Positions 1 to 10,475 are shown, numbered from the stretch's first letter. The stretch is 64,000 bases of DNA from Arthrobacter sp. fls2-241-R2A-200 (GCF_030209745.1 NZ_JARVRJ010000010.1:147813-211812); one strand, 5' to 3'. Translations and numbers: made by a program. The notes: generated from the letters alone by a model not told the origin.

Positions 1-618
1 GGCTTCGGCGTCGTGGCGTTCGCCCTGGTCCATGCGCTGGCATTCCTCGCGTTGAAGACCGACGGCGAGGTGCGGCACCGGGCCCGGCGCTGGTTTGTGC
101 GGCTGCTTCCGGTGGCCGTACTGCCGATGATCGGTTGGATGGTGGCCCTGCAGGTCCTTGCGGGCAAACCCTGGACATGGGTGATCGCTTCAGCAGGTGT
201 GGTGGCGGCGGTGTTGGCTTGGCGTATGGCCCGCACAGGGTCGGAGGGGCGGGCTTTCAGCGCCCTTGGCGGGTTCCTCGTCTGCGCTACGGCTTCAATT
301 TTCGGAGCAGCGTTCCCGGTGGTCGTTCCGTCCACCATTGATCCCGCGTTCAACCTGACCATCTCCAACGCCTCGTCCTCGAACTACACCCTCGGCCTGA
401 TGAGCATCGTCGCAGCCATCGGATTGCCGCTGGTGATTGCGTACCAAGCATGGACCTATTGGGTCTTCAGGCGGCGTGTCAGTGCAGCACATATCCCTGA
501 AGCGCACGGATTTCTGCCCGCAATCGCCGCCAAGGTGCTGGTCTCGACCAAAGCGGCTCCCGGCAGTGCAGCTCCCGACGACGCAGCTCGGCCCGGCGAT
601 CACCGGCCTCTGGCCTAG
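1..618 (+). CDS. cydB: Cytochrome bd ubiquinol oxidase subunit II, C-terminal part (gene starts before the window)
   Basis: This is the last 205 codons of the membrane subunit of cytochrome bd quinol oxidase, which reduces oxygen with electrons from the quinol pool and works with CydA in the cytoplasmic membrane. The reading frame is open from base 1, so the true start lies upstream. Several hydrophobic membrane segments are visible and a hydrophilic tail follows. The assignment rests on those features and on the directly following fused CydDC, since cydA-cydB-cydDC is the usual actinobacterial order. The stop TAG overlaps the GTG start of the next gene by one base, which points to one operon with translational coupling. 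Confidence 0.9.
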   Translation, partial: GFGVVAFALVHALAFLALKTDGEVRHRARRWFVRLLPVAVLPMIGWMVALQVLAGKPWTWVIASAGVVAAVLAWRMARTGSEGRAFSALGGFLVCATASIFGAAFPVVVPSTIDPAFNLTISNASSSNYTLGLMSIVAAIGLPLVIAYQAWTYWVFRRRVSAAHIPEAHGFLPAIAAKVLVSTKAAPGSAAPDDAARPGDHRPLA

Positions 619-3600
619 TGACCCCGATGAAGCCCGTCTTTCCCTCAGGCCCCACCACCCGCTCCGCCCTTTACTGGATCGGCCTGCTCTCGGCCCTGAA
701 GGCACTTTCGCTCGTACTCATTGCCCAAGCGGCGGCCGGCTTGCTCGCCCACCTCGCGTCCGGAACCGCCGACGCGAACACCGGGCTTTTCTGGGGCGCC
801 GTCGGGGCCGTCCTTCGCTCCCTGACGGTCTGGGGCCAAGGAGTTGCCTCCCGCCGCGCCGCCTTGGGCGTCAAAGAGGAAATTCGGGCGAGCTTGCTCA
901 AGCGCTCGCTTGCCGGGGACATCGCAGGGCCGGAAAAGCCAATGAACGACGGCGGCCTTGCGGTCCTTGCCACGCGAGGCCTGGACGCGCTGGACGACTA
1001 CTACACCCAATACCTTCCCGCACTCATCAACTGCGCCACCGTGCCGTTGCTGATCGGGGCGCGGATACTCTTCGCGGACTGGGTCAGTGCCGTGGTGATC
1101 GTCCTGACGGTGCCACTGGTGCCACTCTTCATGGTGCTGATTGGCCGCCACACAGAGGACACCGTTCGTGCTGCCCAGACCACCCTCCGCAAACTGTCCG
1201 GGCACATCCTGGAACTTGCCAAGGGACTGCCCGTCCTGGTGGGCCTCGGCCGGGCCAGCGAACAGCGTGCAGCGCTGGAAGAAATCTCTGAGGAGTACCG
1301 TCGGCGAACCATGGGTACGCTCCGCACGGCTTTCCTTTCGGCGCTGGTTCTCGAGCTCATAGCAACCATCTCGGTGGCCGTGGTTGCCGTGTTCATCGGT
1401 GTGCGGCTCGTGTCGGGCGATATGCCGCTCGAGGCGGGCCTGCTGGCGTTGATCCTCGCTCCCGAGTGCTACCTTCCCCTCCGGGAGTTGGGCACCGCCC
1501 ACCACGCCAGTGATGACGGGCGTGCAGCGCTGGAAACAACCAACGCTGTACTCAACGCTCCCAGCCAGCACCCCGTGACCGCTGCCGAGAACGGTGCGCC
1601 GCTCGCCGACGTCGTAGTGACAGGGCTGTCGGTCACCTACGCCGGCATGAGCCAGGCCGCCGTCGGGCCGCTGACCTTCACCGCCCCCCGAGGTGCCATA
1701 ACAGCGCTCGACGGCGAGAGCGGCGCCGGGAAAAGTACCATCCTGCGCGTCCTGGCGGGACTCATTGGGTCCGGGCAGGGTACAAGCGTCACCGGGACCG
1801 TCACAGGAGTCCACCCGGAATCCGTCGCATGGGTACCGCAGCACCCGGTCATGGCCTCGGACACCGTGCGGGAAGAAATAGGGCTCTATCTGGGGGAGAC
1901 CGAACTCGACACCGCTGAGGCCGTTGCCCGCGTACTTCGTTTGGCCTCGGCAAGCCACCTCGCAAGCAAAGTACCCGCCGAACTGAGCCCCGGCGAGCTG
2001 CGCCGGGTGGCGCTTGCCCGAGGACTTGCCAGACTCGAGGCCGGAGCGAAAATCCTCTTGCTCGACGAGCCGACCGCCCACCTGGACCTCTCTGCCGCCG
2101 GCGCGGTTCGCAACGCCATTGAATCGCTGCGCGGCACCACAACCATTCTCTTGGTTGCCCATGACGCGCAGACCAGGGCGCTCGCAGACCACGTCGTGTC
2201 CGTGGGCCGGCCCCGCTTGCCGGGGGCTGGCGGCACAGTCCGGGCGCCTGCCGTGCCGTATCTCGCGGAGTTGGATCCCGTCAGGGCCACCGAGGCGGCT
2301 GCAGCGTACGGGCAGGCGGACACGGACGAGGTTCCTGAAGGCGCCAGCGCGTCGACGCAAGCGAGTATCAGAGGCTTGTTGAGGGTCCTTGCACCGGTTC
2401 GCGGAAAGTTCCTGGCCGCAGGCGCCCTGGCTATCCTGGCGGCCCTGTTTGCTGTGGCCCTGTCCGGCTTGTCCGGTTGGCTGATCATCAGGGCCAGCCA
2501 GCAACCGCCCATTCTTTACCTGTTGGGCGCGATCGTGGGAGTGCGGTTCTTCGGCCTCGGACGTGCCGTTTTGCGTTACTCCGAGCGGCTCCTCACCCAT
2601 GACGCCGTCTTCGCGGCCATGACGCGACTCCGCGGTGCCCTGTGGGCAACCCTGAGCCGCCGTGCCCTGTCCCTGCGGAGACTCCTGCAGGGCGGCAATG
2701 TACTTGGTTCAATCGTGGATGACGTGGACACCCTCCGCGACCTCCTGCCACGAGTGGTCCTGCCTCCGGTCACTGCGGTGGGAGTGGGCGCGGCGGCTAT
2801 CTGCGCGACCGCCATCATCGCGCCGCCGGCGCTGCCCGCCACGATGCTTGCCACTGTGATGGGGCTGGTACTCGCACCGATCGGAGCCGTCCTGGCCGAC
2901 CGGAACGCCACCACATCTGAGCAGAAGGTCCGCGCGGTGGTCCTCCGGGGAGTCGCGGTGGCGCTAAATGCCCGCGAGGATCTCAGCGCCAACCGGGTGA
3001 GTGAACCCGTCCTCTCCGCCCTGCGCGCCAAGGACCGCGAGGCCACGGCTTCCGCCCAGCGCTCCGCTTGGGCGGAAGGACTGGGCCAGGGCTTGATTGT
3101 GCTCGGCTGCTCCCTTGGTGCTTTGTGGGCCGGAGTCCTTTGTGCACAGCCTCTACATGGCGGCCTGCCTCCGGAACTCACGGCCGTGGTTGTCCTGGTG
3201 CTGCTGGCTCTGGTGGAACCCTTCAGCGGGGTTGCTTCCGCAGCCCGTCTGGCCCCGGCGTTGAGGGCGGTCCTGGGCCGGGTTGGAACTTCGGGCGCCT
3301 TGGACGCCACCGCCGACGGCGACACGAAACAGGCCGGGAAGATGCTCGACGCCGGTGTCCGTTACCTGCCCGACCGTCCCGGCAAGGCCGCGGGTGGGCC
3401 TGCTCAACCTGGCCTTGAACTCGTTGGCGCGGCGGCAGCATGGCCCGGTGGTCCGACCGTGTTTTCCGGGCTTACGGCTGAAGCTGGCCCTGGGCGTTGG
3501 CTAGTTGTCACGGGACCCTCGGGTGCGGGGAAGTCAACGCTCTTATCCGTGCTGCTCGGATTCCTGCCACTGACTGAAGGCGTGGCGCGTGTGACGGGCG

Positions 3601-4061
3601 TCGCCGCTTGGTGCCCCCAAGAGGCTCACCTCTTCGACTCCACCATTCGGGGAAACCTGCTCCTGAGCCGGCCTACGGGAGCGAAGCCCAGCGAGGCCGA
3701 GATGCAGAAGGCGCTGGCCGACGTCGGACTTCACAGTCTGGTGCAGGCTTTGCCTGGGGGCTTGGACGCTCGGATTGGCCCGGGCGGCACTTTCCTCAGT
3801 GGCGGCGAGAGGCAGCGCCTAGCCATGGCACGGACGCTCTTGACAGGTGCATCGGTGCTCTTGCTGGACGAGCCAACTGCCCATCTGGATTCGGCCTCGG
3901 CTCGGGAGATGATGGCGATCCTGAGGGCCGGACTTCGGGATGTCACCGTAGTGCTCGTGACCCACAATCCGGAGGACATCGACCCATCTGACGTGCGGCT
4001 CGAGTTGTCCGGAAGAGCAGCGGCCATAGTGACAGGAGAGCTGTTGGCTACCGAGGCGTAG
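618..4061 (+). CDS. cydDC: Fused thiol reductant ABC exporter CydDC
   Basis: A 1147-residue protein holding two complete ABC exporter halves in one chain, equal to CydD followed by CydC. In other bacteria CydDC exports cysteine/glutathione-type thiols and is needed to assemble cytochrome bd; the actinobacterial substrate is inferred. The first half has membrane segments, Walker A GESGAGKST at 366-374, an LSPGEL signature and a Walker B LLLDEPTAHLD. The second repeats this with Walker A GPSGAGKST at 966-974, LSGGERQRL and a second LLLDEPTAHLD. In the first half LSPGEL replaces the usual LSGGQ, a modest degeneration. The GTG at 618 overlaps the cydB stop; an ATG three codons later is an alternative start. 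Confidence 0.95.
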   Translation: MTPMKPVFPSGPTTRSALYWIGLLSALKALSLVLIAQAAAGLLAHLASGTADANTGLFWGAVGAVLRSLTVWGQGVASRRAALGVKEEIRASLLKRSLAGDIAGPEKPMNDGGLAVLATRGLDALDDYYTQYLPALINCATVPLLIGARILFADWVSAVVIVLTVPLVPLFMVLIGRHTEDTVRAAQTTLRKLSGHILELAKGLPVLVGLGRASEQRAALEEISEEYRRRTMGTLRTAFLSALVLELIATISVAVVAVFIGVRLVSGDMPLEAGLLALILAPECYLPLRELGTAHHASDDGRAALETTNAVLNAPSQHPVTAAENGAPLADVVVTGLSVTYAGMSQAAVGPLTFTAPRGAITALDGESGAGKSTILRVLAGLIGSGQGTSVTGTVTGVHPESVAWVPQHPVMASDTVREEIGLYLGETELDTAEAVARVLRLASASHLASKVPAELSPGELRRVALARGLARLEAGAKILLLDEPTAHLDLSAAGAVRNAIESLRGTTTILLVAHDAQTRALADHVVSVGRPRLPGAGGTVRAPAVPYLAELDPVRATEAAAAYGQADTDEVPEGASASTQASIRGLLRVLAPVRGKFLAAGALAILAALFAVALSGLSGWLIIRASQQPPILYLLGAIVGVRFFGLGRAVLRYSERLLTHDAVFAAMTRLRGALWATLSRRALSLRRLLQGGNVLGSIVDDVDTLRDLLPRVVLPPVTAVGVGAAAICATAIIAPPALPATMLATVMGLVLAPIGAVLADRNATTSEQKVRAVVLRGVAVALNAREDLSANRVSEPVLSALRAKDREATASAQRSAWAEGLGQGLIVLGCSLGALWAGVLCAQPLHGGLPPELTAVVVLVLLALVEPFSGVASAARLAPALRAVLGRVGTSGALDATADGDTKQAGKMLDAGVRYLPDRPGKAAGGPAQPGLELVGAAAAWPGGPTVFSGLTAEAGPGRWLVVTGPSGAGKSTLLSVLLGFLPLTEGVARVTGVAAWCPQEAHLFDSTIRGNLLLSRPTGAKPSEAEMQKALADVGLHSLVQALPGGLDARIGPGGTFLSGGERQRLAMARTLLTGASVLLLDEPTAHLDSASAREMMAILRAGLRDVTVVLVTHNPEDIDPSDVRLELSGRAAAIVTGELLATEA

Positions 4062-4062
4062 A

Positions 4063-4581
4063 TCAGCCATCCACGTCGTGGAGGTGATGGACGACGTCGT
4101 GCAGGAAATACCGCGAAAACGTCAGCACCGTGAACTCTGATCCGTTGCTGCGGATCCCGGTGCGCTGCCAGTCGTCCTCCACTACCCGGGCAAAGGACTC
4201 TGCGATCTGCTCGCCTTCTGCCTGAAGCTCGTCGGCAACGGTCTGCGGGTCCGAGGACCCGTAGTCGCCGTCCACCGCGGCCTGGTCCTGATCCCAATTC
4301 CCGAACCTTGCGTCGTCCTCGGTCAGCATGAGGTTAAGCCGCTGGTCGAAGAGGCTAAAGACGTCGCGCACATGGCACGCGTACTCCAGATTGGACCACG
4401 TATGGTCGTTTGGGCGCTCCGATGCTTCTCCCCGGCGCAGGACCGCGCGCCATCTGGGCAGCATGTTCAGTACTACGCCCGGGACTACCGAGGGAGTGAC
4501 GGTGGAGGGATCAAAACCACAGTCGGGGCAGGGCTCGGAGAGCACCCACGTCCAGTCTTTTTCATCAGGGATGATCGGCAT
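4063..4581 (-). CDS. DinB-fold (mycothiol-dependent-enzyme-like) protein
   Basis: A 172-residue protein with the layout of the DinB/YfiT four-helix-bundle family, which in actinobacteria includes mycothiol-dependent isomerases and transferases. The putative metal ligands are visible as a histidine in the mid-protein EYACHVRDVF segment and a histidine cluster near the end (HDVVHHLHDV). The N-terminus carries a CPDC motif, possibly redox-active or zinc-binding. It is convergent with cydDC, with only one base between the two stop codons, and divergent from the VOC gene. The substrate is unknown. Confidence 0.75.
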   Translation of the reverse strand: MPIIPDEKDWTWVLSEPCPDCGFDPSTVTPSVVPGVVLNMLPRWRAVLRRGEASERPNDHTWSNLEYACHVRDVFSLFDQRLNLMLTEDDARFGNWDQDQAAVDGDYGSSDPQTVADELQAEGEQIAESFARVVEDDWQRTGIRSNGSEFTVLTFSRYFLHDVVHHLHDVDG

Positions 4582-4722
4582 GCCGCCAGTCTAAGCTGAT
4601 CCCGTTCACATGCCCTGCCAGACGCGGGCTGCCGGGCCGGAAACAGGTACCTGACCCCTGTTACTTCCGAACCTCTCCGAGAGTAAAGTTCGTCCCGGGA
4701 GGAGAGCCGGAAAGAGAAAGAT

Positions 4723-5106
4723 ATGCTCAAAGATCTGCAAGTTGGTGCCGTTCTACCGGCACAGGACATCGGCCGGGCACGCGCGTTTTACAGCGAGAAG
4801 CTCGGGCTGGAACCGGAGAACCCGGACGCCGAGGACAACCTCATGTACAAGTGCGGCGACGAAACCGGATTCTTCATCTACCAGACGTCGAACGCTGGTA
4901 CGGCAAAGAACACACAAATGGGCTGGATGGTCAGCGACGTTGATGCCGCTGTTGCGGAGTTGCGGGAGAAGGGAGTGGTCTTTGAGGACTACGACTTCCC
5001 CGGGCTGAAGACCGAGAACAGCGTGGCAAGGATGCCGGACGGAAGCGCTGCTGCGTGGTTCCTGGACAGTGAGGGCAACATCCTGAGCCTCAACCAAACC
5101 CCATAA
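4723..5106 (+). CDS. VOC (glyoxalase/bleomycin-resistance fold) family protein
   Basis: A 127-residue single-domain vicinal-oxygen-chelate protein. The N-terminus VGAVLPAQDIGRARAFY and the C-terminal DSEGNILSLNQ follow the beta-alpha-beta-beta-beta module, with the family's D..R...FY..LG start and a metal-type glutamate/aspartate near the end. Members bind a divalent metal and act as glyoxalases, dioxygenases or antibiotic-binding proteins; nothing here sets the substrate. A purine-rich ribosome-binding stretch (GGAGGAGAGCC) precedes the ATG. It stands alone, divergent from the DinB-fold gene and convergent with parC. Confidence 0.85.
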   Translation: MLKDLQVGAVLPAQDIGRARAFYSEKLGLEPENPDAEDNLMYKCGDETGFFIYQTSNAGTAKNTQMGWMVSDVDAAVAELREKGVVFEDYDFPGLKTENSVARMPDGSAAAWFLDSEGNILSLNQTP

Positions 5107-5136
5107 GGAAGCACTGGAGGAAGCACAGCAGGAAGG

Positions 5137-5179
5137 AAGGGCAGCCAGGCCAGGCGTCCAGCTTGGCCTTACTGCCTTT
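5137..5179. terminator. Imperfect hairpin between two convergent genes
   Basis: Arms of 16 bases (AAGGGCAGCCAGGCCA and TGGCCTTACTGCCTTT) pair with few mismatches across an 11-base loop, in the gap between the VOC gene and the 3' end of parC. Ending in CTTT on one side, it could serve as a bidirectional terminator. Read by eye; no folding energy was computed. Confidence 0.45.
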
Positions 5180-5218
5180 CGCCAACAATGCGGCCCTTCG
5201 GCAAGATGCCGTTAGCGG

Positions 5219-7732
5219 CTAGTCCTCCTGCGCCCAGGCCATGCTTGGGCCCACAGCCTCGACTGGTTGCGATAACGGAACACCCGAGCCGTCACGGCGT
5301 CCGTGCTCCTGCGGCAGCGACCTTGCCACCCCCGCTGCGGACGATGCCTTCGCCGGGCCATGTCCTGCCCACGCAAGAAGCAAAGTGTCCTCGCCTTTGA
5401 GGAACCGGTGCACGCGCACGCCCCCGGTGGCCCGTCCCTTGACGGGATACTCCTCAAAGGCAGTTACCTTGGCGGTTCCCGGTGCCGTGCCCGGCAGGGC
5501 GCCTGAAGTCCCGGCGATGGTAACGACGACGGCCGCGGCATCATCGGCACGGACGGCACCGAAGTGGATGACTTCGTCGCCCGCGGCAAGCTTGATGCCA
5601 GCCATTCCGCCTGCTGTCCGTCCCTGCGGGCGGACGTTGGAGGCACTGAACCGCAGCAATTGTGCCTGTTTGGTCACGAACACGAGGTCGACGTCGTCCT
5701 CTTGGGCCGGTTCCACGGCGAGGACTGAATCCTTGTCCTTCAAGGCGATGATGTCCCAGTCTTCGCGGTTCAACGGATACTCGGGCTGGACGCGTTTGAC
5801 CACGCCCTGAACGGTGCCTATGGCCAGAACCGCATCCAATGGGACGAATGCCACCAGCGACTCACCCTTGAGCAACGTGATGAAGTCCTTCGCCGGGACG
5901 CCGCCGGCCAGGTTCGGAAGGCCGGAGACCGGCGGCAGGACGGGCATGTCCATGACCTGCAACCGCAACATGCGGCCTTGGGAGGTGACCGCGCCGATTT
6001 CTCCCCGGGCCGTGGTTTTTACCGCGGAGCGGAAGACATCATGCTTTGTCCGGGGTCCGGATTCAGCGAGCGGCTCCTGGTTGGATGTCCTGGCGATCTG
6101 GCCCGAAACGCTCAGCAACGCCCAGCAGGGGTCGTCCGGGATTTCCAGGGCCAGCGCCGCACCTTTGCCCTTGGGACCAGGCGCAGCAGCGGCGAGGGCT
6201 GCAGCCACCGTGGGGGAGACCGCCTCTGATTCCAGCAGCACCGTGCGCCGGGGCGTGCCGTACTTTTCGGCGACGGTGGCGAGTTCGCCGGACACCACGT
6301 CGCGGAGCAGCTCGTCAGAGGCAAGGATGGCCTCAAGGGCTTCGATTTCGCGGCGGAGCTCGTCCTGCTCTTTCTCCAACTCAAGGCGGGAGTACTTGGT
6401 CAACTGCCGGAGCCGCAGTTCCAAGATGTAGTTGGCCTGGATCTCGGTGAGATCGTAGATGGACATAAGCCGTTCCCGTGCAGCCGAGGCTTCGTCGGAC
6501 GAACGGATGATCTGGATAACTTCATCGATGTCCACGATCGCGATCAGCAGGCCCTCCACCAAGTGGAGGCGGTCCTTCTTTTTGCCCAAGCGGAACGAGG
6601 TGCGGCGCCGCACCACATTCAGGCGATGTTCCACATAGACCTGCAGCAACTGCAGCAGCCCGAGAGTCTGCGGCTGGCCGTCAACAAGAGTGACGTTGTT
6701 GATGCCGAAGGAATCTTCCATGGGGGAGTAGCGGTACAGCTGCTGCAGCACGGCGTTCGGATTGAAGCCGTTCTTCAACTCGATAACGAGCCGCAGGCCG
6801 TGGTTACGGTCCGTTAGGTCCACGACGTCGCTGATGCCCGTTAGTTTCTTGGCGTTGACGGCGTCCTTGATTTTCTCAATGACCTTCTCCGGCCCCACCA
6901 TGTAGGGGAGTTCGGTAACCACCAAGCCGGTCCGCCGCGCCGAAAGCTGTTCCACCTCGACTTTTGCCCTGGTTTTGAACGAGCCCCGGCCGGTGGCGTA
7001 GGCATCGCGGATTCCGTCAAGGCCCACAATACGGCCGCCCGTTGGCAGGTCCGGGCCGGGGATGAAACGCATGATCTCGTCCAGCGTGGCGTCCGGCTTC
7101 GCAATGAGGTGGCGTGCCGCGGCGATGACCTCCACCAAGTTGTGCGGAGCCATGTTGGTTGCCATGCCCACGGCGATTCCGGTGGTTCCGTTCACCAACA
7201 GGTTGGGGAACGCTGCGGGGAGGACCTCCGGCTGGGTCAGCTGGTTGTCGTAGTTCGGAACGAAGTCCACCACGTCTTCATCCAGGTGGTCCGTCATGGT
7301 CAACGCGGCGGCGGCGAGTCGTGCTTCCGTGTAGCGCGGGGCGGCCGGGCCGTCGTCGAGCGAGCCGAAGTTGCCGTGGCCATCAATCAAAGGCAACCGC
7401 AGCGAGAAGTCCTGGGCCATGCGCACCATGGCGTCGTAAATGGCAGCGTCACCGTGGGGATGGAGCTTACCCATGACCTCACCCACCACGCGCGCGCTCT
7501 TGACATGTCCACGGTCCGGGCGCAGTCCCATGTCGGCCATCATGTACAGGATGCGCCGCTGGACGGGCTTGAGGCCGTCGCGTGCGTCCGGGAGGGCGCG
7601 CGAATAGATGACCGAGTAGGCGTACTCCAGGAAGGAGCCTTCCATCTCGGAAGTGACGTCGATATCAACGATGTTTTCGGTGAAGTCGCCGAGGGGCTCG
7701 CCCTTGCGTGCGGAAGTTTGGCTGCGGGCCAT
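5219..7732 (-). CDS. parC: DNA topoisomerase IV subunit A (type IIA topoisomerase)
   Basis: An 837-residue A subunit of a type IIA topoisomerase, which breaks and rejoins DNA and decatenates chromosomes together with the ATPase subunit ParE. The N-terminus shows [15 protein letters not shown], the quinolone-resistance region around residues 74-100 ([20 protein letters not shown]), and the catalytic tyrosine in PRYTEARL at Y134. A coiled-coil tower and a C-terminal beta-pinwheel follow. Topoisomerase IV is preferred over gyrase A because the usual GyrA-box QRRGGKG is not evident in the C-terminal domain; this is an inference. The gene is divergent from the acetyltransferase/acyl-CoA synthetase, and no parE is in the window. 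Confidence 0.88.
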   Translation of the reverse strand: MARSQTSARKGEPLGDFTENIVDIDVTSEMEGSFLEYAYSVIYSRALPDARDGLKPVQRRILYMMADMGLRPDRGHVKSARVVGEVMGKLHPHGDAAIYDAMVRMAQDFSLRLPLIDGHGNFGSLDDGPAAPRYTEARLAAAALTMTDHLDEDVVDFVPNYDNQLTQPEVLPAAFPNLLVNGTTGIAVGMATNMAPHNLVEVIAAARHLIAKPDATLDEIMRFIPGPDLPTGGRIVGLDGIRDAYATGRGSFKTRAKVEVEQLSARRTGLVVTELPYMVGPEKVIEKIKDAVNAKKLTGISDVVDLTDRNHGLRLVIELKNGFNPNAVLQQLYRYSPMEDSFGINNVTLVDGQPQTLGLLQLLQVYVEHRLNVVRRRTSFRLGKKKDRLHLVEGLLIAIVDIDEVIQIIRSSDEASAARERLMSIYDLTEIQANYILELRLRQLTKYSRLELEKEQDELRREIEALEAILASDELLRDVVSGELATVAEKYGTPRRTVLLESEAVSPTVAAALAAAAPGPKGKGAALALEIPDDPCWALLSVSGQIARTSNQEPLAESGPRTKHDVFRSAVKTTARGEIGAVTSQGRMLRLQVMDMPVLPPVSGLPNLAGGVPAKDFITLLKGESLVAFVPLDAVLAIGTVQGVVKRVQPEYPLNREDWDIIALKDKDSVLAVEPAQEDDVDLVFVTKQAQLLRFSASNVRPQGRTAGGMAGIKLAAGDEVIHFGAVRADDAAAVVVTIAGTSGALPGTAPGTAKVTAFEEYPVKGRATGGVRVHRFLKGEDTLLLAWAGHGPAKASSAAGVARSLPQEHGRRDGSGVPLSQPVEAVGPSMAWAQED

Positions 7733-7775
7733 GGGGTCGGTGAATCCTTGAAAGTTGTACTGCGGATGTTTTAGC

Positions 7776-7788
7776 TAGGCTAAGCCTA
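7776..7788. promoter_or_regulatory. 13-base perfect palindrome at a start codon
   Basis: TAGGCTAAGCCTA is a perfect inverted repeat with one central base, and its last A is the first base of the ATG at 7788. A TAGGCT hexamer six bases ahead of the ATG fits a -10 element of a leaderless transcript, which is common in actinobacteria. The repeat could therefore combine promoter and operator. No ribosome-binding site is obvious. Function is inferred. Confidence 0.4.
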
Positions 7789-10475
7789 TGGTGGATCAGC
7801 CCGGCGTCGGCATTTATCCGGAATATTGGGAGGCCGATGTCGTCCTGCGCGACGGCGGGACCGCCCACCTCCGCCCTATCAGGCCCCAGGATGCCGATGC
7901 TTTGCAGGCGTTCCACGCGGCCCAGTCCCAAGCTTCCATCTATATGCGGTTCTTCTCATTCAAGCCCAAGCTCTCGGGCAAGGAAGTGCGGCGGTTCACT
8001 GAAGTGGACCACGTCAGCCGGGTGGCTTTCGTTATCACCATCGGGGGCGAGATTATCGGGATCGGCCGCTATGACCGGCTCGATGACCCGCTGGAGGCTG
8101 AAGTCGCCTTCAACATTTCAGACGCCCACCAAGGCCGCGGAATTGGCTCCATTCTGTTGGAGCATTTGGCTGTGGCCGCCCGTGAAAACGGGATCCGCCG
8201 CTTCACGGCCGAAGTGCTGCCGGACAACAGGAAGATGCTCATGGTCTTTGCCGATGCCGGCTATGACCTCAAACGGCAATTCGACGACGGCGTGGTCTCA
8301 GTCGAGTTCAACATCGACCCCACGGAGAAATCCCGTGCGGTCATGGAATCCCGGGAACACCGCGCGGAGGCTCGCAGCGTCCGCGACCTGTTGTCGCCGT
8401 CGTCGGTGGCTGTGATCGGTGCCAGCCGTAAATGGGGAAGCATCGGCCACCAACTGCTCGAACACATCATCGAGGGCGGGTTCAAAGGCCCGGTGTACGC
8501 CGTCAATCCGGAGGCCTTTGAACTGGCGGGCATGATCTCGTTCGCCAAACTCTCGGACATACCCGGGCCGGTCCAGTTGGCCATCATCGCTGTTCCCTAC
8601 GATGAGGTTCCCAAAGTGGTGGAGGACTGCATCGGCGCCGGACTCAAGGGAATTGTGGTCGCGACGGCGGGATTTGCCGACGACGGCGAACGCGGCCTTG
8701 CGCGTCAACACGACTTGGTTCGGCGCGCCAGAGCTAACGGGATGCGGGTCATCGGCCCCGAATCGTTGGGGATCGTCAATACACACCCGGCAACTTCCCT
8801 TAATGCATCCATGGCCCCCACCATGCCCCGGCGAGGCAGCCTGGGCCTCTTCAGCCAGTCCGCGGCCGTGGGTGTGTCCGTCTATGCTGCCGCAAGTCGG
8901 CGGCGGCTGGGTTTGTCCTCGGTGCTGTCCGCCGGGAACCGCGCCGACATCTCGGGCAACGACGCGATGCAGTTTTGGGAGGACGACGCCGATACCTCTG
9001 CGGTGGGTTTGTACCTCGAATCAATCGGCAATCCACGCAAATTCTCGCGGTTGGCACGGCGATTGTCGCGGAACAAGCCCGTCATTGTTGCCAAGTCCGA
9101 CGTCACGGGCCTTAGCCTGCCGCCCGGTCATGCCGTCCGGACCACCCAGGCTCCACCGGCTGCGTTGGATGCCATGTTGCGCCAAGCCGGGGTTATCCGG
9201 GTGGACACCATCGAAGAACTGATGGACATCGCGCAAGTGGTTTCCACGCAGGCTTTGCCCAGCGGTCCGGGTGTGGCCGTGTTTTCCAACTCCACGGCCC
9301 TGGCCAAAGTGGTCGCCGACAGTGCCGGTCCGCTCGGGCTGGACGTAAAGCGCTTTGTCACTGATGTGGACCTTGAAGCCGGCATGTCCGTTGCCCTGCC
9401 CGCACTGCGGGCCCGCCTGCAGGAAACTTTGGCAGAGGAGACGGTGCACGCAGTAGTGGCAGCTCTCCTGCCCGTCCGAGGCCTCACTGTTGAAGCCTTG
9501 GCCGGCGTTCTTGCCGAGTGCGCCTCCCGGGCCGGGAAACCGGTGGTTGCCGCATTCACGGGCATCCTTGATCCCTCGATCCAGGTGGAAGGCTTGGTCG
9601 GGGGCGAAGGAGGGGTGTATCTGCCCTGTTATTCCAGCGCCGGGACCGCTGTTGCGGCGCTGGCTGCGACCGTCCGGTATGCCCAGTGGCGTGATCGCGA
9701 CCAAGGGCTCTTCCTTGACCCGGAGGGGTGCGATGTAGATGGGACGGGGGACCTTCTGGCGTCGATGCTGGCCGACCTCGAAGGCGATGAGCTCAGGAAG
9801 CTCGACGCCGGTGCTGCCGCGACGTTGCTGTCCGGCTACGGCATCGATGTCCTGCCGTCTGTGGGCTTCGCAACCCCGGATGAAGCGGTGGTGGCAGCAG
9901 AGGAAATGGGCTGGCCCGTGGTCCTGAAAACCACGGAACCTTCCCTTCGGCACCGGCTTGACCTTGGCGGCGTCCGGCTTGATATCCAGGATGCCGAATC
10001 CCTGCGGCAAAACGTCGCCCAGATGCGCAGGGCTTTGGCACCGTACGGGTCCCCATCCCTTGAAGTGCAGGCAATGGCACCAGTGGGACAAGCCTGCACG
10101 CTCCGCGCCATGGAGGACCCGCTGCTGGGGCCGGTGGTCTCCTTTGGGCTGGCAGGGGATGCCGTGAACCTCTTGGATGACTGGGCCCATCGGGTTCCGC
10201 CCCTCTCCACAGCGGACTTGCATGATGTGATCCGGTCTCCCCGGGCATCACGGAAGCTTTTCGGCTACCAAGGCTTGCCGGCCGTGGACGTTGCAGCCTT
10301 GGAAGACATTGCAGCTCGGCTGGCGAAGCTTAAGGACGACCACCCGGGCATTGCCTTGGTGGAGTTCAACCCGGTCCTCGCCGGCTCGTCAGGAGCGGCA
10401 ATCCTTGGCGCGGAAGTCTGGATCGGGAACGCGGCGCAGCGGACTGACAGTGCCCGCCGGGCCATGCGTGGCTAG
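7788..10475 (+). CDS. GNAT acetyltransferase fused to ADP-forming acyl-CoA synthetase
   Basis: An 895-residue fusion. Residues about 15-180 form a GNAT N-acetyltransferase, with the acetyl-CoA loop near HQGRGIGSILL. From about 195 on comes an NDP-forming acyl-CoA synthetase: a CoA-binding Rossmann domain (AVIGASRKWGSIGHQLL), two succinyl-CoA-ligase-like domains and a C-terminal ATP-grasp domain from about 680. Related fusions (Pat/YfiQ type) acetylate lysines of acetyl-CoA synthetase and other enzymes. Whether this synthetase part is active is unclear: the usual SHTGALAG phosphohistidine loop appears as PGHAVRTTQAP. The ATG overlaps the palindrome at 7776-7788. It is divergent from parC, with the DUF5998 gene downstream. 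Confidence 0.9.
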   Translation: MVDQPGVGIYPEYWEADVVLRDGGTAHLRPIRPQDADALQAFHAAQSQASIYMRFFSFKPKLSGKEVRRFTEVDHVSRVAFVITIGGEIIGIGRYDRLDDPLEAEVAFNISDAHQGRGIGSILLEHLAVAARENGIRRFTAEVLPDNRKMLMVFADAGYDLKRQFDDGVVSVEFNIDPTEKSRAVMESREHRAEARSVRDLLSPSSVAVIGASRKWGSIGHQLLEHIIEGGFKGPVYAVNPEAFELAGMISFAKLSDIPGPVQLAIIAVPYDEVPKVVEDCIGAGLKGIVVATAGFADDGERGLARQHDLVRRARANGMRVIGPESLGIVNTHPATSLNASMAPTMPRRGSLGLFSQSAAVGVSVYAAASRRRLGLSSVLSAGNRADISGNDAMQFWEDDADTSAVGLYLESIGNPRKFSRLARRLSRNKPVIVAKSDVTGLSLPPGHAVRTTQAPPAALDAMLRQAGVIRVDTIEELMDIAQVVSTQALPSGPGVAVFSNSTALAKVVADSAGPLGLDVKRFVTDVDLEAGMSVALPALRARLQETLAEETVHAVVAALLPVRGLTVEALAGVLAECASRAGKPVVAAFTGILDPSIQVEGLVGGEGGVYLPCYSSAGTAVAALAATVRYAQWRDRDQGLFLDPEGCDVDGTGDLLASMLADLEGDELRKLDAGAAATLLSGYGIDVLPSVGFATPDEAVVAAEEMGWPVVLKTTEPSLRHRLDLGGVRLDIQDAESLRQNVAQMRRALAPYGSPSLEVQAMAPVGQACTLRAMEDPLLGPVVSFGLAGDAVNLLDDWAHRVPPLSTADLHDVIRSPRASRKLFGYQGLPAVDVAALEDIAARLAKLKDDHPGIALVEFNPVLAGSSGAAILGAEVWIGNAAQRTDSARRAMRG

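Noticed and set aside
645..2600. Long minus-strand frame opposite cydDC
   Set aside because: Antisense shadow; cydDC shows complete ABC motifs on the other strand.
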